A DNA stretch of 64,000 bases from Polaribacter sp. Hel1_85 (lineage in GTDB: Bacteria > Bacteroidota > Bacteroidia > Flavobacteriales > Flavobacteriaceae), in NCBI RefSeq assembly GCF_000766795.1, contig NZ_JPDS01000001.1, forward strand, positions 1,121,001-1,185,000, written 5' to 3'. The position numbers were made by a program, and so were the translations under genes. Below the pieces are notes generated by a model. That model did no database searches. It worked only from the letters and a program-made list of their open reading frames with translations, and was not told the DNA's origin. Every line of letters begins with the position of its first letter. Positions within the stretch are counted from its first letter, which is position 1. Shown in pieces: positions 26,688 to 33,937 of the stretch.

Positions 26688-27206
26688 TTGGAACAATTAA
26701 CACATTACGATATAGAAAACGATCAAAAACAATTTCCAATAACAATTGTTTGTGATGCAATAAGAACTCCAGAAAATATAGGAATGTGTTTTCGAATTTC
26801 TGAAAGTTTTGGAGTGCAAAAAATCTATTTTCATGAAAACTCACCTTCAACAGAGAATAGAATTGTAAAAAAAACCGCAAGAAATACAGTAAATCAAATA
26901 AAACATGCAGTTTACAAAGATTTTGAAGAAATCATCCAACAATTAAAAAATGAAGGAAATACAATTATTGGTATAGAAATTACTGATAAGAGTATGAATA
27001 TTCAAGATTTTAATTTTAAAAAACATCAAAAAATCGTATTACTTTTGGGAAGTGAAAGAAACGGAATAGAAAATATAAATTTAGTAGATGAAACTATTGC
27101 AATACCAATGTATGGCAGAAATTCATCAATGAATGTAATACATAGTTTAGCAATAACTTTGTATGAAGTAACAAATCAGTTATCAGTAAACAAAAATAAA
27201 AATTAA
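26688..27206 (+). CDS. SpoU/TrmH-family RNA methyltransferase
   Basis: The 172-residue protein is a SPOUT-class RNA 2'-O-methyltransferase. 'ITIVCDAIRTPENIGMCFRI' is motif 1 (N at 'ENIG'), 'VLLLGSERNGIE' is motif 2 and 'IPMYGRNSSMNV' plus 'SLAITLYEV' is motif 3, together forming the knotted AdoMet site. The start is a TTG two bases after the AraC stop codon (MEQLTHYD...), as no ATG is in place and the family begins with this 'QLTHY' segment. It is likely translated from the araC message. The target RNA (tRNA or rRNA) cannot be told. Confidence 0.93.
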   Translation: MEQLTHYDIENDQKQFPITIVCDAIRTPENIGMCFRISESFGVQKIYFHENSPSTENRIVKKTARNTVNQIKHAVYKDFEEIIQQLKNEGNTIIGIEITDKSMNIQDFNFKKHQKIVLLLGSERNGIENINLVDETIAIPMYGRNSSMNVIHSLAITLYEVTNQLSVNKNKN

Positions 27207-27250
27207 AGTTTCAACTTTTAAAAATTTGAAACTTTAAAAACTTTGAAACT
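27205..27250 (+). promoter_or_regulatory. Overlapping hairpins between the methyltransferase gene and hemH
   Basis: AAAGTTTCAA (27205-27214) can pair with TTGAAACTTT (27226-27235) or, alternatively, with TTTGAAACT (27242-27250). There is no T run, so this is not a typical terminator. It lies 9 bases before the hemH ATG. Confidence 0.35.
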
Positions 27251-27258
27251 CATTTTAA

Positions 27259-28275
27259 ATGAAAGGAATTTTACTAAACAATTTAGGATCACCAGATTCA
27301 ACAGAAACCAAAGACGTTAAAAAATATTTAAGTGAATTTTTAATGGATGAACGCGTAATTGACATTCCGTATTGGAAACGTTGGTTATTAATTAAAGGAA
27401 TTATTTTACAAGTAAGACCTAAAAAATCTGGTGCAGCTTACAAAAAAATCTGGTGGAAAGAAGGCTCACCTTTAGTTGTAATTTCAGAAAGATTCACTAA
27501 AAAAGTGATGAAAAAAGTAGACATTCCTGTTGCTTTAGCAATGCGCTATGGCTCTATATCTATGGAAAAAGGAATCAAAGAATTAGTAGACAAAGGTGTA
27601 ACAGAAATATTTTTAGCGCCTTTATATCCTCACTACGCAATGTCTTCTTTTGAAACTGTAACTGTAAAAGCAGAAGAAATTTTAGCAGAAAAATATCCAA
27701 ATGTAAAATTAGACACATTAGCTCCGTTTTACAATGAACCTGATTATATAAAAGCAATGAGTAATAATATTGCAAATCATTTAAAAGGATTTGATTACGA
27801 TCATATGCTGTTTTCTTATCACGGAATTCCAGAAAGACACATTAAAAAATCCGACCCAACAAATAATCACTGTAAAATAGACGGTTCTTGTTGCGAAAGA
27901 AGTTCTGTTGCACATCACACTTGCTATAGACATCAATGTTTTGAAACTACCAAAGAAATTGCAAAAGAGCTTAACTTAAAAGAAGGAACTTATAGCAATT
28001 CTTTTCAATCTCGCTTATTAAAAGATCCTTGGTTAAAACCTTATACTGATTTTGAAATTGAGAAATTTCCAGGATTAGGAAAGAAAAAATTAGCAGTTAT
28101 TACACCTGCTTTTGTGGCTGATTGTTTAGAAACGTTAGAAGAAATTGCCATGGAAGGAAAAGACGAGTTTTTAAAATTTGGAGGAACAGATTACAAACAC
28201 ATCCCATGTATGAATGACAATGACGATTGGGTAGATGTTATGGTTTCTTGGATTAATGATTGGAAAAATAAATAA
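27259..28275 (+). CDS. hemH: Ferrochelatase
   Basis: Inserts Fe2+ into protoporphyrin IX to make heme. The 338-residue protein has 'LLNNLGSPDS' at the N-terminus, the catalytic His188 in 'LFSYHGIPERH' and the metal-site region 'LGKKKLAVITPAFVADCLETLEE', with the conserved Glu cluster. An unusual five-cysteine cluster lies directly after the catalytic strand: C205, C211, C212, C222, C227. Internal cysteine clusters hold a [2Fe-2S] centre in some bacterial ferrochelatases, so that is possible here. It follows the AraC and methyltransferase genes in the same direction. Confidence 0.97.
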   Translation: MKGILLNNLGSPDSTETKDVKKYLSEFLMDERVIDIPYWKRWLLIKGIILQVRPKKSGAAYKKIWWKEGSPLVVISERFTKKVMKKVDIPVALAMRYGSISMEKGIKELVDKGVTEIFLAPLYPHYAMSSFETVTVKAEEILAEKYPNVKLDTLAPFYNEPDYIKAMSNNIANHLKGFDYDHMLFSYHGIPERHIKKSDPTNNHCKIDGSCCERSSVAHHTCYRHQCFETTKEIAKELNLKEGTYSNSFQSRLLKDPWLKPYTDFEIEKFPGLGKKKLAVITPAFVADCLETLEEIAMEGKDEFLKFGGTDYKHIPCMNDNDDWVDVMVSWINDWKNK

Positions 28276-28284
28276 AATAATTAG

Positions 28285-28405
28285 AAGCTATTTCCTGCTT
28301 TTCGCTATATCTTTTTTCTTCTGTTCTCGATACAAATTTGCAAAAAAAGCAAATTCACTCGAACTGACAGAAAAAAGGATACCGCTTCAATCAGGGCTAA
28401 ACTAG
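28285..28405. repeat. Composite palindromic repeat (flavobacterial intergenic element)
   Basis: Outer arms (about 28288-28329 and 28361-28403) pair imperfectly: 'TATCTTTTTTCTTCTG' with 'CAGAAAAAAGGATA', and CCTGC/CGC with GCG/CAGG parts at the ends ('ACCGCTTCAATCAGGGCTA'). Inside is a second element, TCTCGATACAAATTT...AAATTCACTCGAACTGACA, also found alone at 47070-47121. From memory, elements with the 'CCGCTTCAATCAGGGCTA' arm are common between genes in Flavobacteriaceae. Confidence 0.65.
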
Positions 28406-28437
28406 TTTGCTAACTAATAGCAAAAACGATAACAATT

Positions 28438-28529
28438 GTCATTTCGAAATGAGCTTTTTTAAGCGATTGAGAAATCTCATTATAAATAAAACCTTTAAAT
28501 TCCTCCTCATTCTTCGTTCGGAATGACAT
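28438..28529. repeat. Inverted repeat GTCATTTCGAA...TTCGGAATGACA
   Basis: gtcATTTCGAAatgagc near 28439 and cattctTCGTTCGGAATGACA near 28508-28528 are inverted, with complementary GAGAAATCTC-type inner sequence (28469-28479). This looks like a REP-like mobile palindrome. The whole 28276-28569 gap between hemH and hemJ is thus made mostly of repeats. Confidence 0.6.
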
Positions 28530-28569
28530 TGGCTTTAATAAACAAACATAAGAACTAAATTAAAAACTT

Positions 28570-29163
28570 ATGAATCTTTACTACTTAAAAGCACTACATA
28601 TTATTTTTATCGTCACTTGGTTTGCTGGATTATTTTACATTATTCGATTATTTATGTATCATGTAGAAGCAGAAAAAAAAGAAGAACCTGCAAAAGAAAT
28701 TTTACAAACTCAATACAAATTAATGAGTAAACGTTTGTGGTATATTATTACGTGGCCGTCAGCAATTTTAACTCTAATCTTTGGTTTTTGGACTTTATAT
28801 TATTTTCCCGAATACTTATCTCAACCATGGATGTTAGTGAAACTATCTTTTGTTTTAGCTCTATATGTTTACCATGGTCTTTGTCATAAAATATACAAAC
28901 AATTACAGAACGATATTATAAAATACTCAGCTTTTAAATTAAGAATTATAAATGAAGTCCCAACCATTATTTTATTTGCAGTAGTATTTTTAGTGACTTT
29001 ACAAAGTGCAACCAATTGGATTTGGGGTGTTGTAGGAATTATTCTTTTCGGAGTTTTACTAATGCTAGGTATTAGACTTTACAAAAAAATTAGAGAAAAA
29101 AAATCTTGGGAAAAAGCTGAGAAAGAGGTTTTGGAAAATGATGGTGAAACTTCAAAAGAATAA
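28570..29163 (+). CDS. hemJ: HemJ-type protoporphyrinogen IX oxidase (CopD-like membrane protein)
   Basis: Membrane enzyme oxidising protoporphyrinogen IX to protoporphyrin IX, the step between HemF and HemH. The 197 residues have four to five transmembrane segments and the family signature 'YLKALHIIFIVTWFAGLFYI' with the conserved His10, plus 'YQ/YKLMSKRLWYIITWPSAI' and 'LRIINEVPTI'. A basic, charged C-terminal tail follows (KKIREKKSWEKAEKEV). No hemG or hemY is present, so this gene fills the gap in the pathway. It lies 294 bases downstream of hemH, separated by repeats. Confidence 0.93.
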   Translation: MNLYYLKALHIIFIVTWFAGLFYIIRLFMYHVEAEKKEEPAKEILQTQYKLMSKRLWYIITWPSAILTLIFGFWTLYYFPEYLSQPWMLVKLSFVLALYVYHGLCHKIYKQLQNDIIKYSAFKLRIINEVPTIILFAVVFLVTLQSATNWIWGVVGIILFGVLLMLGIRLYKKIREKKSWEKAEKEVLENDGETSKE

Positions 29164-29218
29164 AGTACAAAATGTCACAAAATAAAATCATAATAGTCTT
29201 TTATAAAACTGTTCTTTT

Positions 29219-30292
29219 ATGAAAATTCCTTTTATTTATGTTTTTCTATTCTTTCTTATACTTAATTCTAATCCATTTTTTGCTCAAGGTTTTAATAAAT
29301 TAAAGATTGGAAATAAAGAAAAACTTGGATTCTCTCATGAAAAACTTGACAGTTTAACTTCGTTTTTAAAAAAATCAGGTTCATCATCTTTAATTATTTT
29401 ATCTAATGGAAAAGCAGTTTTAGAATGGGGACAATCAAACAAAAAACATACGATCCACTCTATAAGAAAAGCTTTACTCAACTCCTTACTTGGAATCTAT
29501 ATTACAAACGGAACTATTGATACAACAAAAACTCTTAGTGATTTAAAAATAGATGACATATCTCCTAAATTAACTGAACAAGAAAAAAAAGCTACAATTG
29601 CAGACATATTAAAGTCTAAGTCTGGAGTTTATCATAATGCTGCGGCTGTTTCAAAAGGCATGTTAAACAAAATGCCTAAAAGAGGATCTCATTACCCTGG
29701 GGAAACTTACTATTATAATAATTGGGGGTTCAATATATTAGGACATATTCTTGAGCAACAGACAGGAAAAAGTATTTACGACTTATATTATCAACACATT
29801 GCTCAACCATTAGAAATGGATTTTGTAAATGAATATTCGAAAATTTATGTTACAAAAAATGAAGATGTTGAAATTCCAGACTCTCATGGATTTTATCAAT
29901 ATGAGTTAGAAAAATCTAAGTATCCAGCATATCATTTTAGAATGTCTGCAAGAGATTTAGCTTTATATGGTCAACTTTATTTGAATAAAGGAAAATGGAA
30001 AGGAAGACAAATTATTCCAAAAGAATGGATAGATTACTCGGTAAAACCATATTCTATAACATACAAACCAGCTGGTTTAGCTTATGGAATATTATGGGGA
30101 GTTTTAATGAAAACAAAAAATAGACCTTCAAATTCTTTTTATCATACAGGAACTGGAGTTCATATGTTAGCAATTTATCCCGATTCAAATATGGTTTTAG
30201 TTCATCGTGTAGATACAGAAAGTGATTATACCTTTAGTGAGGATGAATTATATGAAATGATATCGCTAGTTTGGCAATCTAAAATAGATTAA
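29219..30292 (+). CDS. Secreted serine hydrolase, class C beta-lactamase-like
   Basis: The 357-residue protein has a signal peptide (MKIPFIYVFLFFLILNSNPFFAQ) and a penicillin-binding/serine-hydrolase fold. The SxxK motif is SIRK in 'HTIHSIRKALLNSLLG', the YxN motif is YNN in 'YYYNNWGFNILGHILEQQTG', and the third motif is HTG in 'FYHTGTGVHMLAIYPD'. All three are present, so it should be active, as a periplasmic esterase, peptidase or amidase; nothing shows a true beta-lactamase. It stands alone, 55 bases after hemJ. Confidence 0.9.
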   Translation: MKIPFIYVFLFFLILNSNPFFAQGFNKLKIGNKEKLGFSHEKLDSLTSFLKKSGSSSLIILSNGKAVLEWGQSNKKHTIHSIRKALLNSLLGIYITNGTIDTTKTLSDLKIDDISPKLTEQEKKATIADILKSKSGVYHNAAAVSKGMLNKMPKRGSHYPGETYYYNNWGFNILGHILEQQTGKSIYDLYYQHIAQPLEMDFVNEYSKIYVTKNEDVEIPDSHGFYQYELEKSKYPAYHFRMSARDLALYGQLYLNKGKWKGRQIIPKEWIDYSVKPYSITYKPAGLAYGILWGVLMKTKNRPSNSFYHTGTGVHMLAIYPDSNMVLVHRVDTESDYTFSEDELYEMISLVWQSKID

Positions 30293-30295
30293 CTT

Positions 30296-30380
30296 CTAAT
30301 AAGATTGCTCAAAAGGAATTCTATTCGCAAAACTTCTTCTTAAAAGAACCTTATTTTCGTATTCTAAATCATGTAAAACA
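30296..30380 (-). pseudogene. Decayed second copy of the recR 3' end
   Basis: On the minus strand this stretch reads VLHDLEYENKVLLRRSF followed by [10 protein letters not shown] and a stop, against [17 protein letters not shown] followed by [12 protein letters not shown] in RecR. A 20-base word (tgctcaaaaggaattctatt) is identical at 30306-30325 and 30924-30943. An in-frame stop cuts the frame upstream of the homologous part, so only about 25 codons are recognisable. The lipocalin-like gene lies between this remnant and intact recR. Confidence 0.75.
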
Positions 30381-30417
30381 CCTACTTATAGGTATATTAA
30401 AATACTATTCTACGTAC

Positions 30418-30425
30418 TATTTTTG
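30418..30425 (+). promoter_or_regulatory. -7 box TATTTTTG of the lipocalin-like lipoprotein gene
   Basis: A perfect TAnnTTTG match 24 bases upstream of the ATG at 30450. No clear TTG element. Confidence 0.5.
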
Positions 30426-30449
30426 ATTTAAATTTTAAATCTTAATATT

Positions 30450-30872
30450 ATGAAACAAATTATTTTTTTATTTTTAGCAATAGCAACATTATCATCTTGT
30501 GAAACTAATGAAGATGATAATCCTAGTTCATCTGATCTTATTATTGGAAAATGGCAACTTATTTCTGACAAAGAAAATGGTACTGAAATTTCAACAGAGT
30601 GTGAAAGAAAAAGTACAATTACATTTTCAGAAAACGGAACATCAACAGAAGTTTATTATTACAATGATGGAAGTAACAATTGTATTACAGAATCTGAAAC
30701 TGCTACTTGGGAAAACTTAGGAAGCTCAACTTACAAAGTAGACTATGGTAATGGAGATACTGAAACCGCTAAAATAACATTCTCAGAAAACAACACTGAA
30801 TTCAGTATTACTAACACAGATGTTTATAATGGAGTAACTTACACATATGTAATTACTTACAAAAAAGTATAA
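30450..30872 (+). CDS. Lipocalin-like lipoprotein
   Basis: The 140-residue protein has a lipoprotein signal (MKQIIFLFLAIATLSSC, Cys17), an acidic Ser/Asn/Asp linker and one lipocalin-like domain beginning 'IIGKWQLISDKENGTEI'. The antiparallel strands 'STITFSENGTSTEVYYYNDG' and 'AKITFSENNTEFSITN' follow. Such short lipoproteins are numerous in Flavobacteriaceae and have no known ligand. It has its own promoter and terminator and lies between a recR remnant and recR, suggesting it was inserted there. Confidence 0.85.
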   Translation: MKQIIFLFLAIATLSSCETNEDDNPSSSDLIIGKWQLISDKENGTEISTECERKSTITFSENGTSTEVYYYNDGSNNCITESETATWENLGSSTYKVDYGNGDTETAKITFSENNTEFSITNTDVYNGVTYTYVITYKKV

Positions 30873-30878
30873 TATTTT

Positions 30879-30908
30879 AAAAGCTCACTTATATAGTGGG
30901 CTTTTTTT
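30879..30908 (+). terminator. Terminator after the lipocalin-like gene
   Basis: AAAGCTCACT pairs with AGTGGGCTTT (one G-T pair) around a TATAT loop, followed by eight T. On the minus strand it may also end recR, whose stop codon touches it. Confidence 0.85.
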
Positions 30909-31525
30909 TAGTTTCTAATACTCTGCTCAAAAGGAATTCTATTTACAATAGATCTTCCTAAAGTAACCTCATCTGCATATTCTAACTCATCACCTACAGA
31001 AATTCCACGCGCAATTGTACTTGTTGTAATCTCGTATTTTTCTATTTGTTTAAAAATATAAAAGTTTGTGGTATCTCCCTCCATTGTAGAACTCAACGCA
31101 AATATCAATTCTTTAATTTCTCCTTCAGAAACTTTTCTAACTAAAGATTCTATTTGTAAATTTTGCGGCCCAATTCCTTCAATCGGAGAAATTTTTCCGC
31201 CCAAAACATGATATAATCCATTAAACTGAGAAGTACTTTCAATGGCCATTACATCTCTAATATCTTCTACAACACAAACAATTTCTGGATTTCTTTTTAC
31301 ATTATTACAAATATCACACAAAAGAGTGTCAGAAATATTATGACATTTTTCACAGGTTTTTACATCATTTCTCAAATGCAATAACGCTTCAGACAAATAT
31401 TTTGTATTATCAGAAGGTTGTTTTAGCAAATGTAAAACCAAACGTAATGCAGTTCGTTTTCCAATTCCTGGTAAACGCGAAACTTCATTTACTGCATTTT
31501 CTAAAAGTTTTGATGAAAAATCCAT
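30908..31525 (-). CDS. recR: Recombination mediator RecR
   Basis: DNA-binding ring protein of the RecFOR pathway, loading RecA at gaps. The start at 31525 ([12 protein letters not shown], 205 residues) is chosen over 31549, because family proteins begin there and have about 200 residues. Helix-hairpin-helix '[17 protein letters not shown]' is near residues 18-34, a zinc finger uses '[16 protein letters not shown]', and the Toprim domain starts at '[15 protein letters not shown]'. The C-terminal Walker-like end '[12 protein letters not shown]' is duplicated in decayed form at 30296-30380. Confidence 0.96.
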   Translation of the reverse strand: MDFSSKLLENAVNEVSRLPGIGKRTALRLVLHLLKQPSDNTKYLSEALLHLRNDVKTCEKCHNISDTLLCDICNNVKRNPEIVCVVEDIRDVMAIESTSQFNGLYHVLGGKISPIEGIGPQNLQIESLVRKVSEGEIKELIFALSSTMEGDTTNFYIFKQIEKYEITTSTIARGISVGDELEYADEVTLGRSIVNRIPFEQSIRN

Positions 31526-31616
31526 AGTTTGCAAAATTACAACTTCCAAAGAAAAAAATACAAAAGACTTTATAATAAATTTTCTGTATTCTACATTCTA
31601 TTTTCTTAAGTAAACT

Positions 31617-31624
31617 TATATTCG
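31617..31624 (+). promoter_or_regulatory. Probable -7 box TATATTCG of the SSS symporter operon
   Basis: TATATTCG, one mismatch from TAnnTTTG, is 30 bases upstream of the ATG at 31655. Confidence 0.4.
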
Positions 31625-31654
31625 TAATTCATAATTGAACATTTGTAAATCACT

Positions 31655-33091
31655 ATGCAACCACTTCATATTTTATTATTAATTGCTGCTTATTTCTCTG
31701 TACTATTTTTCATTTCATATATCACAAGTAAATCTGCAGACAACAAAACCTTTTTTAAAGCAAACAACTCTTCACCTTGGTATTTAGTTGCTTTTGGTAT
31801 GATTGGCGCTTCACTGTCTGGAGTTACATTTATTTCTGTTCCTGGTTGGGTAGAAGGTGCTAATATGAGCTATTTTCAAATGGTTTTGGGTTATGTTGTA
31901 GGTTATGCTGTTATTGGTTTAGTGCTACTTCCACTCTATTATAAATTAAACTTAACATCAATTTACACGTATTTACAAGACAGATTTGGAAACTATTCAT
32001 ACAAAACAGGCGCAAGTTTCTTCTTACTTTCTAGAACAATTGGATCAGCGTTTAGATTGTTTTTAGTGGCTAATGTGTTACAAATTATTTTATTTGATGC
32101 TTATGGAATTCCATTCTGGGTAACAGTTTCTATTACTATATTATTAATTTGGTTGTACACTTTTAAAGGAGGAATTAAAACCATTGTTTGGACAGATACT
32201 TTGCAAACACTTTTTATGTTAATTGCAGTTGGAGTTTGTATTTATACGATTTCTGATGAAATGAAAATAGATAATTTATTCTCTTACATTGCTGATAACG
32301 AATTATCTAAAACTTTCTTTTTTGAGGATGTAAAAGCAGGAAACTATTTCTGGAAACAGTTTTTAGCTGGTGCATTTATTGCCGTAGTTATGACAGGTTT
32401 AGACCAAGATATGATGCAAAAAAACTTAACATGTAGAAATCTAAAGGATGCTCAAAAAAACATGTTTTGGTTTACAATTGTTTTAGTGATTGTAAACTTT
32501 TTCTTTTTAGCTTTAGGTGTTTTACTAACAGATTACGCACAACGAAACGGAATTGATGCTCATAAAGACCAATTATTTCCAATCATTGCAACCAAAGGAA
32601 TATTAGGTTTAGCAACTGCACTATTTTTCTTATTAGGTTTAATTGCTGCTGCTTATTCTAGCGCAGATTCTGCTTTAACTTCTTTAACCACTTCTTTTAG
32701 TATCGATATTTTAGAAATTGATAAAAAGAAAGACAAAAACGAACAGGAAAAAATTAGAAAGAAAATTCATATTATTTTCTCTCTTGTCTTAATAGCAACC
32801 ATTCTAATTTTTAAATACTTTATTGCAGATGCCAGTGTAATTGCAAAAATATTCACATTTGCGGGGTATACTTATGGCCCTTTATTAGGTTTATATGCTT
32901 TTGGAATGTTTACCAAACTAAAAGTAAAAGACAAAGTAGTTCCTTTTATTTGTTTAATTGCCCCAATTTTAACCTATGTAATTAGCTTTTATAGTAAAGA
33001 AAAATTAGGTTTCGATTTTGGTTTTTTTGTTTTAGTTCTTAATGGTTTTTTAACTTTTATAAGTTTATATTTGTTTAAAGTGAAAAAATGA
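31655..33091 (+). CDS. Sodium:solute symporter (SSS family)
   Basis: Inner-membrane Na+-coupled transporter. The 478 residues form about 13 transmembrane segments. Family features are 'GMIGASLSGVTFISVPG' in the first core helix, 'FKGGIKTIVWTDTLQTLFML' and 'AAYSSADSALTSLTTSF' in the region that carries the second Na+ site (SxxxS/T). The substrate cannot be read from sequence. It overlaps the next gene, a TauE/SafE exporter, by four bases (ATGA), so both are made together. Confidence 0.93.
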   Translation: MQPLHILLLIAAYFSVLFFISYITSKSADNKTFFKANNSSPWYLVAFGMIGASLSGVTFISVPGWVEGANMSYFQMVLGYVVGYAVIGLVLLPLYYKLNLTSIYTYLQDRFGNYSYKTGASFFLLSRTIGSAFRLFLVANVLQIILFDAYGIPFWVTVSITILLIWLYTFKGGIKTIVWTDTLQTLFMLIAVGVCIYTISDEMKIDNLFSYIADNELSKTFFFEDVKAGNYFWKQFLAGAFIAVVMTGLDQDMMQKNLTCRNLKDAQKNMFWFTIVLVIVNFFFLALGVLLTDYAQRNGIDAHKDQLFPIIATKGILGLATALFFLLGLIAAAYSSADSALTSLTTSFSIDILEIDKKKDKNEQEKIRKKIHIIFSLVLIATILIFKYFIADASVIAKIFTFAGYTYGPLLGLYAFGMFTKLKVKDKVVPFICLIAPILTYVISFYSKEKLGFDFGFFVLVLNGFLTFISLYLFKVKK

Positions 33092-33816
33092 AAATAAACG
33101 AAATCTTCTTAATCTTAGCCTTATTTGCAGAAATAACAGGAACGATTGGAGGTTTTGGTTCGTCTGTATTTTTTGTACCAATAGGTAATTTTTATTTCGG
33201 ATTTTATGAAGTTTTAGGTTTAACTGCTATCTTTCATTTATCGAGTAACCTTAGTAAGATTTTCCTTTTTAAAAAAGGATTAAATAAAAAACTACTTATA
33301 AACATTGGTATTCCTTCTGTTTTATTTGTAATTATTGGAGGTCTTTTATCAAAATATATTGATAGTTTTAAACTAGAAATTTTCTTAGGTATTTTTCTAA
33401 TTGCATTTAGTTTGTTGTTTTTAATTAAAAAAAACTATTCTTTCAATCCAAATAAAAAAAACTCTATTATTGGTGGTAGTTTATCTGGTTTTTCTGCTGG
33501 TTTATTAGGAACTGGAGGAGCGATTAGAGGGCTTACAATGGCATCTTTTAATCTTGAAAAAAGTGTTTTTATAGCAACATCTGCATTTATCGACTTTATG
33601 ATAGATTTTACAAGAACATTTGTTTACTATCAAAATGGGTACATAAAAAAAGACTTAATGATTTATGTTCCTTTTCTACTAATAATAGGATTTATAGGAA
33701 CTTATATTGGTAAAAAGATTTTAAACTTCGTTCCACAGGATAAATTTAAAAAACTGTCTTTAATCTTTATTCTATTAATAGGAATAGTTACAGTTTTAAA
33801 AATTGTTACGGTATAA
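33088..33816 (+). CDS. TauE/SafE-family membrane exporter
   Basis: The 242-residue protein has about eight transmembrane helices and the duplicated TauE/SafE layout, with 'EITGTIGGFGSSVFFVPIGN' in the first half and 'SLSGFSAGLLGTGGAIRGLT' in the second. The family exports sulfite, sulfonates or organic acids; the substrate here is open. It overlaps the SSS symporter gene by four bases, and joint uptake and export of a sulfur or carboxylate compound is a reasonable inference. Confidence 0.88.
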   Translation: MKINEIFLILALFAEITGTIGGFGSSVFFVPIGNFYFGFYEVLGLTAIFHLSSNLSKIFLFKKGLNKKLLINIGIPSVLFVIIGGLLSKYIDSFKLEIFLGIFLIAFSLLFLIKKNYSFNPNKKNSIIGGSLSGFSAGLLGTGGAIRGLTMASFNLEKSVFIATSAFIDFMIDFTRTFVYYQNGYIKKDLMIYVPFLLIIGFIGTYIGKKILNFVPQDKFKKLSLIFILLIGIVTVLKIVTV

Positions 33817-33937
33817 AATAATACCTTTGATAAAGTTTACAATCACAGTTATTCTAAGAACTATAAAACATATTATAGAAAAAAAACATCATAAAAATTA
33901 TCGATTAAAAGTTGAATAAAGAAACCAAAATAATAAG

